Positions 7,918 through 13,658 of a stretch of 14,888 nucleotides of DNA are shown here, piece after piece (position 1 is the stretch's first letter; every line of letters begins with the position of its first letter). The stretch is taken from NCBI GenBank assembly GCA_937928015.1, contig CALFXA010000086.1:1-14888 (forward strand). Direction: 5' to 3'. The stretch is from an uncultured Anaerolineales bacterium (GTDB lineage: Bacteria > Chloroflexota > Anaerolineae > Anaerolineales > Villigracilaceae). The notes under the pieces were generated by a model. That model did not search any database. It worked only from the letters and a program-made list of their open reading frames with translations, and was not told the origin of the DNA. The position numbers and the translations under genes were made by a program.

Positions 7918-7946
7918 ATTATAATCGAAAAGGGATTGAAAGTACA
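7918..7946 (-). promoter_or_regulatory. Promoter of the act operon
   Basis: A perfect TATAAT on the minus strand (7918-7923) lies 39 nt before the first ATG. Seventeen bases further upstream is TGTACT (7941-7946), a poor -35 match, so an activator or another contact may help. The surrounding 7920-8000 is strongly AT-rich against a GC-rich background. Transcription would start near 7911. No other comparable promoter was seen inside the operon. Confidence 0.6.
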
Positions 7947-8017
7947 TATAAGCGATACAAATTACCTAAATTACACAAGAATAATTTACACATGCCGATC
8001 CAAAAGAACCAGTCGGC

Positions 8018-8040
8018 GCGGCAAGTGATATACTTGCCGC
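8018..8040. promoter_or_regulatory. Perfect palindrome over an extended -10 element, candidate operator
   Basis: GCGGCAAGT (8018-8026) and ACTTGCCGC (8032-8040) form a perfect 9-bp inverted repeat around 5 bases. On the plus strand the centre contains TGATATACT, an extended -10 (TGN-TATACT, -10 at 8029-8034), with no clear -35. Transcription would start near 8041, only about 6 nt before the ATG at 8047. A dimeric regulator bound here would block this promoter. The mRNA could alternatively be near-leaderless. Confidence 0.55.
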
Positions 8041-8046
8041 AGGCTT

Positions 8047-8304
8047 ATGAAGAAACCCCTGCACATCCTCCGCCCCGCTGTGTTGATCGTCATCGGCCTG
8101 ATGCTGGCCCTGGTCAGCGCGGCGGTCGGACAGCCGATTGCGCTCGGGCAGGCAGAGACGCCCACCGTGACCGTCACGCCGCCTGTTGTGGCTTCGTCCG
8201 AGATCGGCTCGACGGATGGCCTGGTCTTCTTGAGCGTGATCATCGTCATCATCATCCTTGCACCGATGTTCTTGCATTGGAAGACCTGGCTGAGAAAGCC
8301 ATAG
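8047..8304 (+). CDS. Small two-span membrane protein, function unknown
   Basis: This 85-residue protein has two hydrophobic helices, residues 10-28 (could instead be a signal peptide cut after AVG) and 58-75, joined by a Thr/Val/Pro-rich loop and ending with a basic tail (KTWLRKP). No family is recognised. There is no good Shine-Dalgarno, but an extended -10 with palindrome sits just upstream and a strong terminator follows the stop by about 25 nt, which supports a real single-gene unit. It is divergent from the act operon, so a link to respiration is possible but unproven. Confidence 0.65.
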   Translation: MKKPLHILRPAVLIVIGLMLALVSAAVGQPIALGQAETPTVTVTPPVVASSEIGSTDGLVFLSVIIVIIILAPMFLHWKTWLRKP

Positions 8305-8328
8305 CTTCGACTCCGAAAGTTCAAACAC

Positions 8329-8360
8329 AATCCCCTTCATGAGATTTCATGAAGGGGATT
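8329..8360. terminator. Bidirectional terminator between convergent genes
   Basis: A perfect 14-bp stem (8329-8342 with 8347-8360) and loop GATT lie between the stop of the plus-strand membrane protein gene (8304) and the stop of the minus-strand hydrolase gene (8365). The plus side is followed by a modest T-rich stretch (TTTGATTT). The position between convergent genes supports termination in both directions. Confidence 0.85.
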
Positions 8361-8364
8361 TGAT

Positions 8365-8928
8365 TTACAAGGCTTGTTCACCTGCCAGCAGGGTAATGAC
8401 TTGTTCCGCTGTCATCACTTGGCCGTAGGATTTGAAGGCCGCCAAAAACGCGCGATGGACATGGTCAGCCGGGACGGTCACGCCTTCGTGGACTAGGTCA
8501 CGGGTGGCGCAGGCGTCTTCGGCTACGAGCACCTTGAAGCCCAGGTCAGCTGCCGCGCGGACGGTGGCGTCCACGCACATGTGAGTCATCATGCCGCAGA
8601 TTACCACCCGCTCCGTGCCCCAACTCTTGAGCAACTCCAGCAGATTGGTTTCGCGGAACGAGTTGGGAAAATGCTTCTGCACGAGCGGCTCACCCTCGAA
8701 GTGCGCCACCTCGTCGTGGATGTCGGTGCCGCGGTCGCCCGAGATGAAGAAGGCCGCGTCGGGTTTGAGCGAGACATGCTGAATGTGGACGTGATGTCCG
8801 CCATGTTCGCGAAAGCATTGCAGCAGCATATAGGCCTTCTTCGCTGCAGCCACAGGTTCGACCAGCGGAAATTTCCCGCCGGGGAAATAATCTTTTTGAA
8901 TATCGATGATCAGGAGGGCCGTGTTCAT
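8365..8928 (-). CDS. Isochorismatase-family cysteine hydrolase
   Basis: This 187-residue alpha/beta hydrolase belongs to the isochorismatase/nicotinamidase superfamily. The catalytic triad is visible: Asp9 (IIDIQKDY), Lys85 (VQKHFPNSF) and Cys118 in GMMTHMCVDATVRAA. Members hydrolyse nicotinamide, N-carbamoyl compounds, ureidoacrylate or isochorismate; nothing in the sequence fixes the substrate. The lack of an obvious metal-binding DXHXXH makes a classical nicotinamidase less likely. The frame is open 22 codons upstream, but ATG at 8928 is chosen because AAGGAA lies about 6 nt before it and the family's N-terminal strand (TALLIIDIQ) then begins at residue 3. It starts 14 nt after the RNase H gene, so the two are probably co-transcribed. 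Confidence 0.88.
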   Translation of the reverse strand: MNTALLIIDIQKDYFPGGKFPLVEPVAAAKKAYMLLQCFREHGGHHVHIQHVSLKPDAAFFISGDRGTDIHDEVAHFEGEPLVQKHFPNSFRETNLLELLKSWGTERVVICGMMTHMCVDATVRAAADLGFKVLVAEDACATRDLVHEGVTVPADHVHRAFLAAFKSYGQVMTAEQVITLLAGEQAL

Positions 8929-8942
8929 AAGATTCCTTGTGT

Positions 8943-9566
8943 TTACTTCCTTCCAAAATCTGCAGGGTTTTCGCCCCACTGATTGGTATCCCATTTCAGG
9001 ACGGCGTCGTCGCGGAGTTCGTTCTCGGCCAGCCAGTTCTCCGCGCTGTGAAGCAGGGCGAAGAGCGTAGCATTGGCGGAGGTGTGTTGCAGTTTGGTGT
9101 TGGCCTTTCCATTATAGACCCAGGCGATGGCATTCTCGGAATCAGAGTAGATCGGCATCTCCAATCCGTGTTTGGCCAGCCAAGTCAGCCCGTGGACGAT
9201 GGCCAGGAACTCGCCCACATTATTGGTCCCGTCCTTGAACGGGCCCGCATGGAAGAGTCGTTCGCCCGTTTTCAGGTCGATGCCCTGATACTCGACAGGC
9301 CCCGGCGCGCCCGAACAGGCCGCATCCACACACAGGCTGGGCAGGAGCGGCGGCTGGCTGGCCTCCTTCCACTTCCCCAGCGTGGCGGGCTTCCCCTTGT
9401 GTGCTTCATAGTTGGACCGAAAGGCCGCTTCCGCTTCGGCGCGCAAACCGAAAGACTTAAACTCCGCGCCGACGAAGCCTTTCACCTGCGCCTCGCATTC
9501 CGCCCACGAGGTGAAGATGCCCGTCTTGCGGCCCTTCCAGACCACGTAATACTTTTGTTTCGCCAT
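8943..9566 (-). CDS. rnhA: Ribonuclease H with N-terminal caulimovirus-type hybrid-binding domain
   Basis: This is a 207-residue protein with two domains. Residues 4-48 match the viroplasmin/caulimovirus RNase H N-terminal domain (YYVVWKGRKTGIFTSW, ending KSF), which binds RNA/DNA hybrids. Residues 77-205 form an RNase H1-type catalytic domain with Asp81, Glu119, Asp142 and Asp203 as the expected metal-binding residues; TNNVGEFLAIVHGL around 114-127 is typical. It removes RNA from hybrids in replication primers and R-loops. No Shine-Dalgarno precedes the ATG, and a TAAAAT -10 at 9574-9579 would start transcription within a few bases of it, so the message may be leaderless. Confidence 0.9.
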   Translation of the reverse strand: MAKQKYYVVWKGRKTGIFTSWAECEAQVKGFVGAEFKSFGLRAEAEAAFRSNYEAHKGKPATLGKWKEASQPPLLPSLCVDAACSGAPGPVEYQGIDLKTGERLFHAGPFKDGTNNVGEFLAIVHGLTWLAKHGLEMPIYSDSENAIAWVYNGKANTKLQHTSANATLFALLHSAENWLAENELRDDAVLKWDTNQWGENPADFGRK

Positions 9567-9573
9567 CCATCTA

Positions 9574-9601
9574 ATTTTACATGAAATGCCGCGTCCACCA
9601 A
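9574..9601 (-). promoter_or_regulatory. Candidate promoter of the RNase H-hydrolase pair
   Basis: On the minus strand TTGGTG (9596-9601) and TAAAAT (9574-9579) are 16 nt apart. Transcription would begin about at the ATG (9566). The -35 element lies inside an inverted repeat shared with the divergent promoter. Confidence 0.4.
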
Positions 9602-9610
9602 ATGGGTGGA
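9594..9610. promoter_or_regulatory. Inverted repeat between divergent promoters
   Basis: TCCACC (9594-9599) and GGTGGA (9605-9610) flank 5 bases. The repeat overlaps the weak minus-strand -35 and abuts the plus-strand -35 (9611-9616), so one bound regulator could affect both directions. The arms are only 6 bp, so chance is possible. Confidence 0.35.
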
Positions 9611-9638
9611 TTGACCATCTCCCTCCTCATCATATAAT
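9611..9638 (+). promoter_or_regulatory. Sigma70-type promoter of the sugar dehydrogenase-SLH gene
   Basis: TTGACC (9611-9616) and a perfect TATAAT (9633-9638) are separated by 16 nt. Transcription would start near 9645, leaving a leader of about 30 nt that ends with AAGGAG (9666-9671), 5 nt before the ATG. Confidence 0.78.
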
Positions 9639-9676
9639 TTTTATGTCCCTCCCTCTTTAGCTGAAAAGGAGTCCCC

Positions 9677-11410
9677 ATGAAACGAAGAGTACTTCCCATT
9701 ATCGTCGTTCTCAGCCTATTAATCGTGCCGATGCACGCCTCCGCCGCGCGGACGGACGCAATTCAGGCGGCGAGCATGCCCGGTGCGCTGGGCTTCGATT
9801 TGGTCGCCTCGGGGTTGACCGCGCCCGTAGCTGTCACGAACGCGGGCGACAACTCGGGGCGATTGTTCATCACCCAACAGATGGGGCAGATTCTCATTTA
9901 TGACGGAACCCAACTCCTGTCCACACCGTTCTTGGATATTTCGAGCAAGGTGCTTTACGGCGGCGAACGCGGGTTACTAAGCGCGGCCTTTCATCCCAAC
10001 TACAAGACCAACGGTTACTTTTACGTGGACTACACCCGCAAATCGGACGGGGCCACCGTTATCGCGCGCTACTCTGTCTCGGCCAACCCAAACGTGGCGA
10101 ACACCGCCGAGACCGTCCTGCTGGTGATCGACCAGCCGTACAGCAACCACAATGGCGGACAGTTACAATTCGGTCCCGATGGTTATCTCTATATTGGCAT
10201 GGGCGACGGCGGCAGCGGCGGCGACCCCGAGAACCGCGCCCAGAATCCCACCTCCCTGCTTGGCAAGATCCTGCGCATCGACGTGAACAGCGGCTCGCCC
10301 TACGGCATCCCACCGAGCAATCCTTTTGTCGGCAACGCCGCTGTGGCGGATGAGATTTGGGCTTTCGGTGTGCGCAATCCCTGGCGTTTTTCCTTCGACC
10401 GTTTAACGGGCGATCTGTTCATCGCGGACGTGGGCCAGGACGCCTGGGAGGAGATCGACTTCCAGGCCGCCGCCAGCGCAGGCGGACAGAATTACGGCTG
10501 GTCCTGTTACGAGGGGAATCATATCTACAACTCGGGCAGGAACTGCACCACCTACGGAACGCTGACGACTCCCATCCTAGAGTACGCACACGGCCCGGGC
10601 GACAGCATTGGCTGCGCTGTCACAGGCGGATACCGTTACCGCGGCACGCAATTCCCCGCCATGGACGGCGTGTACCTGTACGGTGATTATTGCACGGGCA
10701 CGATCTGGGGCGCGGCCTACAACGGCTCGTCTTGGACCTCCAGCCAGCTCGCCGATACCGCGTACAACATCTCCGCCTTTGGTGAGGACGAGGCGGGCGA
10801 GTTGTATCTGGTGGACTTGAACGGATCGATCTATCACATCACCGCCTCCACCTTCAGCGATGTGCCTGCCTCTTACTGGGCCTGGAGTTGGATCGAGACC
10901 CTGTACGTCAACGGCGTGACGGGCGGCTGCTCTACCAACCCGCTGGCCTACTGTCCCGCCACGTCTGTCACTCGCGACCAGATGGCCGTCTTCCTGTTAC
11001 GCGGCGAACATGGCTCCGCCTACATACCGCCCGTCGCCACGGGCATCTTCGACGACGTCCCCACCAGCTACTGGGCCGCCGCTTGGATCGAGCAACTCTA
11101 CAATGAAGGCATCACCACGGGTTGCTCCGTCATACCGATGTTGTATTGCCCCCATGTGACCGTCACCCGTGACCAGATGGCGATCCTCCTGTTACGCACC
11201 AGCCACGGCAGTGCCTACATGCCGCCCGCTGCTACAGGCATCTTCGCTGACGTTCCCACCGATTCCTGGGCCGCGGATTGGATCGAGCAGCTTTACAACG
11301 AAGGCATCACAGGCGGATGTCTGACCAACCCGCTGCGATATTGCCCCGCCAATCCTGTCGCCCGCGACCAGATGGCCGTCTTCCTCGTAAGGAATTTCAA
11401 CCTTCCATAA
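9677..11410 (+). CDS. Secreted glucose/sorbosone dehydrogenase-like propeller with three SLH repeats
   Basis: This 577-residue protein has a signal peptide (residues 1-23, cleavage after ASA). Residues about 40-388 are a glucose/sorbosone dehydrogenase (PQQ-type six-bladed beta-propeller) domain, seen in GERGLLSAAFHPNY (97-110), SNHNGGQLQFGPDGYLYIG (156-174), GMGDGGSGGDP (174-184) and GVRNPWRFSF (231-240). His158 is the likely catalytic-base position. Residues 393-574 are three S-layer homology repeats spaced exactly 65 residues apart (starts near 393, 458 and 523), each with a CX7C pair and RDQMA[VI][FL]L. The protein probably oxidises a sugar or aldose-like substrate outside the cell while bound to the envelope; cofactor and substrate cannot be read. 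It is a single-gene unit between a strong promoter and a terminator. Confidence 0.9.
   Translation: MKRRVLPIIVVLSLLIVPMHASAARTDAIQAASMPGALGFDLVASGLTAPVAVTNAGDNSGRLFITQQMGQILIYDGTQLLSTPFLDISSKVLYGGERGLLSAAFHPNYKTNGYFYVDYTRKSDGATVIARYSVSANPNVANTAETVLLVIDQPYSNHNGGQLQFGPDGYLYIGMGDGGSGGDPENRAQNPTSLLGKILRIDVNSGSPYGIPPSNPFVGNAAVADEIWAFGVRNPWRFSFDRLTGDLFIADVGQDAWEEIDFQAAASAGGQNYGWSCYEGNHIYNSGRNCTTYGTLTTPILEYAHGPGDSIGCAVTGGYRYRGTQFPAMDGVYLYGDYCTGTIWGAAYNGSSWTSSQLADTAYNISAFGEDEAGELYLVDLNGSIYHITASTFSDVPASYWAWSWIETLYVNGVTGGCSTNPLAYCPATSVTRDQMAVFLLRGEHGSAYIPPVATGIFDDVPTSYWAAAWIEQLYNEGITTGCSVIPMLYCPHVTVTRDQMAILLLRTSHGSAYMPPAATGIFADVPTDSWAADWIEQLYNEGITGGCLTNPLRYCPANPVARDQMAVFLVRNFNLP
10853..11404 (+). repeat. 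Three in-frame SLH-coding tandem repeats, 195-bp period
   Basis: Units begin near 10853, 11048 and 11243, each 195 bp (65 codons) apart; the third ends at the C-terminus. Each encodes FxDVP..W...WIE.LY..G[VI]T.GC, then Cys after seven residues, then RDQMA. The equal spacing without indels suggests duplication within this gene or a conserved family architecture. Confidence 0.88.
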
Positions 11411-11439
11411 AAAGGCCTTGACTGCCGCATACCTACCTA

Positions 11440-11471
11440 AAGGTCACGAGGGTTTACTCCTTCGTGACCTT
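11440..11471 (+). terminator. Hairpin terminator after the SLH dehydrogenase gene
   Basis: Bases 11440-11452 pair with 11459-11471 (13 bp with one G-T wobble) around a 6-base loop, about 30 nt after the stop at 11410. The following sequence is only moderately T-rich, so efficiency is uncertain. Confidence 0.75.
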
Positions 11472-11498
11472 CAGGTTTCAACTCCCAGCATTTTTGCC

Positions 11499-11527
11499 TT
11501 GACGAGAATTCAGATAATTTTTATAAT
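11499..11527 (+). promoter_or_regulatory. Near-consensus sigma70-type promoter of the sulfurtransferase-sufE operon
   Basis: TTGACG (11499-11504) and TATAAT (11522-11527) are separated by exactly 17 nt, the ideal spacing, in an AT-rich island. Transcription would start near 11534. This is the best promoter in the window. Confidence 0.85.
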
Positions 11528-11535
11528 AAAAATAT

Positions 11536-11549
11536 AGTTTATTTAAACT
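11536..11549. promoter_or_regulatory. Inverted repeat at the transcription start, candidate operator
   Basis: AGTTTA (11536-11541) and TAAACT (11544-11549) flank two bases, just downstream of the predicted start near 11534. A repressor here would block the strong promoter. The arms are short and AT-rich, so chance cannot be excluded. Confidence 0.4.
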
Positions 11550-11566
11550 CGCTGCCATCACAGAAT

Positions 11567-11570
11567 GGAG
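11567..11570 (+). promoter_or_regulatory. Ribosome binding site deciding the sulfurtransferase start
   Basis: GGAG lies 6 nt before the ATG at 11577. The alternative in-frame ATG at 11565 lies 12 bases upstream, partly overlaps this site, and has no Shine-Dalgarno of its own. Confidence 0.7.
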
Positions 11571-11576
11571 AACCCC

Positions 11577-12416
11577 ATGACGTACGCTCACCCCGAATAC
11601 CTCGTAGACACCGACTGGGTGTCTGCGCACACCAACGATCCCAACGTCCGCATCGTCGAATCGGACGAGGACCCGTTGCTCTATCGCATCGGCCACATCC
11701 CCGGCGCGGTGCAGATGGATTGGTTCAGCACGCTTCAGCATCCGCTGCGGCGCGACTTTGTGACGAAGGAACAGTTCGAGCAGCTTTGTTCACAGTTGGG
11801 CATCGCCAACGACACCAGCGTGGTCTTCTACGGCGACAAGTCCAACTGGTTTGCCTGTTATGCCTTGTGGCTGTTCGAGTATTACGGCCACAAGAATGTG
11901 AAGATCATGAACGGCGGACGCGCCAAATGGGAGGCGGAGGGACGGCCGCTCGTCAAGGACGCGCCAACTTATCCAGCCACCCGCTATCAGGCGCAGGCAG
12001 CCGACAAATCCATCCGCGCCTTCCGTGCCGATGTCTTCACGCAGGTCGAAGGGAAGAAGCCGCTGGTGGACGTCCGTTCACCGAAGGAATACACGGGTGA
12101 GTTGTTGCACATGCCCAACTATCCGCAGGAAGGTGCCACCCGCGGCGGACATATTCCAGGCGCGGTCAGCATCCCCTGGTCGCAGGCCGTCAACGAAGCA
12201 GACAGCACCTTCAAGTCGGCGGAGGAGTTATCAGCCTTGTATCAGGGCAAAGGCATCACGCCCGAGGGTGAGATCATCGCCTACTGCCGCATCGGGGAAC
12301 GTTCTTCGCTGACCTGGTTCGTGCTGAAGTATCTGCTGGGCTATCCCACGGTCAAGAACTATGACGGTTCGTGGACCGAATGGGGCAACCTGGTGGACGC
12401 CCCCATCGAGAAATAA
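11577..12416 (+). CDS. sseA: Two-domain sulfurtransferase (rhodanese), SseA-like
   Basis: This 279-residue protein has two rhodanese domains. The N-terminal domain (about 1-125) is inactive, with no Cys in its loop (YGDKSNWFA at 85-93). The C-terminal domain (about 145-275) has the active loop CRIGERS with Cys237. HIPGAV at both 40-45 and 192-197 and VDVRSPKEY (164-172) are family hallmarks. It transfers a sulfane sulfur from thiosulfate or mercaptopyruvate to a thiol acceptor in the cytoplasm; the donor cannot be told from the loop alone. The start at 11577 is preferred to ATG 11565 because of the ribosome binding site. sufE follows after one base, which points to delivery of the persulfide to SufE. 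Confidence 0.93.
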   Translation: MTYAHPEYLVDTDWVSAHTNDPNVRIVESDEDPLLYRIGHIPGAVQMDWFSTLQHPLRRDFVTKEQFEQLCSQLGIANDTSVVFYGDKSNWFACYALWLFEYYGHKNVKIMNGGRAKWEAEGRPLVKDAPTYPATRYQAQAADKSIRAFRADVFTQVEGKKPLVDVRSPKEYTGELLHMPNYPQEGATRGGHIPGAVSIPWSQAVNEADSTFKSAEELSALYQGKGITPEGEIIAYCRIGERSSLTWFVLKYLLGYPTVKNYDGSWTEWGNLVDAPIEK

Positions 12417-12417
12417 C

Positions 12418-12849
12418 ATGCCCTTGCCATCCAAACTGCAAGAGATCGTGGACGACTTCGCGAGCATGACCCGCGAAGAAAAGATGGAGACGCTGATCGC
12501 ATACTCCGAGTCCCTGCCGACGCTGCCCGAGTGGCTGAAGGGCGAACGCGAGAAGATGGAACCCGTGCCCGAGTGCATGACGCCCGTCTTCCTCTTCGCG
12601 GAGAAGAAACCCGACGGCGGCCTGACCTTCCATTTCGACATCCCGCCGCAGTCCCCCACCGTGCGCGGGCTGGCCGCCATCCTCGCCAGCGGGCTGGACG
12701 GCTGCAAGCCCGAAGAGATCCTGACCGTTCCGCCCGATTTCTTCACGCCCATGAAACTCGAAGAAGCCATCACGCACCAGCGCATCAACGGCTTTATGGG
12801 AGTTCTGGCGCACATGAAACACGCGGCCACACAAAGCATAGTTTCTTAA
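12418..12849 (+). CDS. sufE: SufE-family sulfur acceptor protein
   Basis: This 143-residue cytoplasmic protein has the full SufE/CsdE fold. Residues 6-45 contain the KLQEIVDDFASM and LPTLPEWLK helices, Cys53 in VPECMTPVFLF is the persulfide-carrying residue, and PTVRGLAAIL (80-89) and QRINGF (121-126) are conserved. SufE takes sulfur from a donor and stimulates cysteine desulfurase or passes sulfur to Fe-S assembly. The ATG is 1 nt after the sulfurtransferase stop, with no strong Shine-Dalgarno, so translation is probably coupled. A neighbouring sseA-SufE-like pair is also known in Mycobacterium tuberculosis (Rv3283-Rv3284). No sufBCD or sufS lies in the window. Confidence 0.93.
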   Translation: MPLPSKLQEIVDDFASMTREEKMETLIAYSESLPTLPEWLKGEREKMEPVPECMTPVFLFAEKKPDGGLTFHFDIPPQSPTVRGLAAILASGLDGCKPEEILTVPPDFFTPMKLEEAITHQRINGFMGVLAHMKHAATQSIVS

Positions 12850-12854
12850 CAAAA

Positions 12855-12888
12855 AGGTGACGGTCACTTTTGGAAGTGACCGTCACCT
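12855..12888. terminator. Long perfect hairpin after sufE
   Basis: Bases 12855-12869 pair perfectly with 12874-12888 (15 bp) around TTGG, starting 5 nt after the sufE stop. The plus-strand 3' side is only weakly T-rich (CTCTATTCC). The minus strand has T5 after the hairpin (plus-strand A5 at 12851-12855). It probably terminates the sulfur operon and insulates the next gene. Confidence 0.75.
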
Positions 12889-12905
12889 CTCTATTCCAGA
12901 GGGGG

Positions 12906-12932
12906 TATACTCCATGTGAAATCCATCACATG
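12906..12932 (+). promoter_or_regulatory. -10 element with CRP/FNR-type operator over the cytochrome gene start
   Basis: TATACT (12906-12911) is a good -10 with no clear -35. Right after it comes TGTGA (12915-12919), six bases, then TCACA (12926-12930), the exact half-site arrangement of CRP-type operators; the symmetry extends to 7-bp arms (12913-12919 and 12926-12932). The second half contains the ATG at 12930. With transcription starting near 12918 the site would lie over the start, a repressing position. Confidence 0.6.
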
Positions 12933-13607
12933 AAACCTATCCGCTCCCTGCTACTCCTCGTGCTGGGAGGCTTCGCCCTCCTAAGCATCTGCGCCTTTCA
13001 GGCCAACCTGCCCCCCGCCCAAACCGACGTCACCCCCACGCCGACCTATGATCCGCTGGTCGAGCCGCCCCTGCCCGAGCATCCCACCGAGTTGGAGTTG
13101 GGGAAAAACCTATACTGGCACTGGTGCATGCCCTGTCACGGTGACGTGGGCCAGGGCCTGACCGACGAGTTCCGCGGCGTCTGGGAGCCTGATCACCAAA
13201 ATTGCTGGGCGCGTGGCTGCCACACGGGCCGCAAAGAGGATACGGGCTTTCCCATCCCGACCGTGGTACCCGCCATCGTGATCGCCGACAAGCTGGCGCA
13301 GTTCCCGTCGCTGCAGGCGCTGACCAACTTTCTCCAGGCCACGCATCCACCGCAGCACCCAGGCCTCCTCCAGGCGGATGAATACCACGCCATCGCGGCC
13401 TACGTCTTCACGATGAACGACCGCCCGTTGAAAGACTCCACGCCGACGGTTCTCCCCTCGCCCCTGCCCACCGCGACCGTGAGCCTGACTCCGTCGAACC
13501 AGAACCCATCCGCCCCAACCTCGACTCCGTTCTTCGTAGTGGGCGGGGTAATCTTGTTGATCGCCATCCTATTCTTTACTGTGGTTATGCGCAAATCAAA
13601 ACCGTAA
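12930..13607 (+). CDS. Membrane-anchored cytochrome c with CXXCH and CX4CH motifs
   Basis: This 225-residue exported protein has an N-terminal signal or anchor (residues 5-23) and a Thr/Pro linker (33-50). A cytochrome c-like domain (55-165) follows, then a second Pro/Thr/Ser linker (170-200) and a C-terminal membrane helix (201-220) before RKSKP. One heme site is canonical, WCMPCHGD (Cys66, Cys69, His70). A second candidate, CWARGCH (Cys92, Cys97, His98), has four residues between cysteines, a spacing known in cytochrome c3. Met162 is a possible ligand. An upstream in-frame ATG at 12870 lies inside the terminator hairpin and is rejected; ATG 12930 directly precedes the signal peptide. Partner and reaction are unknown, but it resembles the exported anchored cytochromes of the act operon. 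Confidence 0.83.
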   Translation: MKPIRSLLLLVLGGFALLSICAFQANLPPAQTDVTPTPTYDPLVEPPLPEHPTELELGKNLYWHWCMPCHGDVGQGLTDEFRGVWEPDHQNCWARGCHTGRKEDTGFPIPTVVPAIVIADKLAQFPSLQALTNFLQATHPPQHPGLLQADEYHAIAAYVFTMNDRPLKDSTPTVLPSPLPTATVSLTPSNQNPSAPTSTPFFVVGGVILLIAILFFTVVMRKSKP

Positions 13608-13655
13608 GGCGATTTGCCTCACGGTTGATGTGGAGTCCAGATTTGCATCTGGACT
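13600..13655. terminator. Two consecutive hairpins between convergent genes
   Basis: The first hairpin pairs 13600-13610 with 13616-13626 (one mismatch) and overlaps the stop of the cytochrome gene. The second pairs 13634-13642 with 13647-13655 perfectly around TTGC and is followed by the T-rich CGTTATTTT. They separate the plus-strand cytochrome gene from the minus-strand lipoprotein gene ending at 13659 and probably terminate both. Confidence 0.82.
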
Positions 13656-13658
13656 TCG

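Noticed and set aside
7548..8342. 264-codon plus-strand open frame spanning the act promoter region
   Set aside because: It is antisense to the diheme cytochrome gene, crosses its promoter, and covers the small membrane protein gene in a different frame.
10853..11404. Tandem repeat as a CRISPR-like or satellite array
   Set aside because: The 195-bp units are in frame and encode three SLH domains.
12855..12888. Hairpin read as a regulator operator for the cytochrome gene
   Set aside because: The 15-bp stem with a 4-base loop directly after the sufE stop fits a terminator better; the CRP-type site lies separately at 12913-12932.
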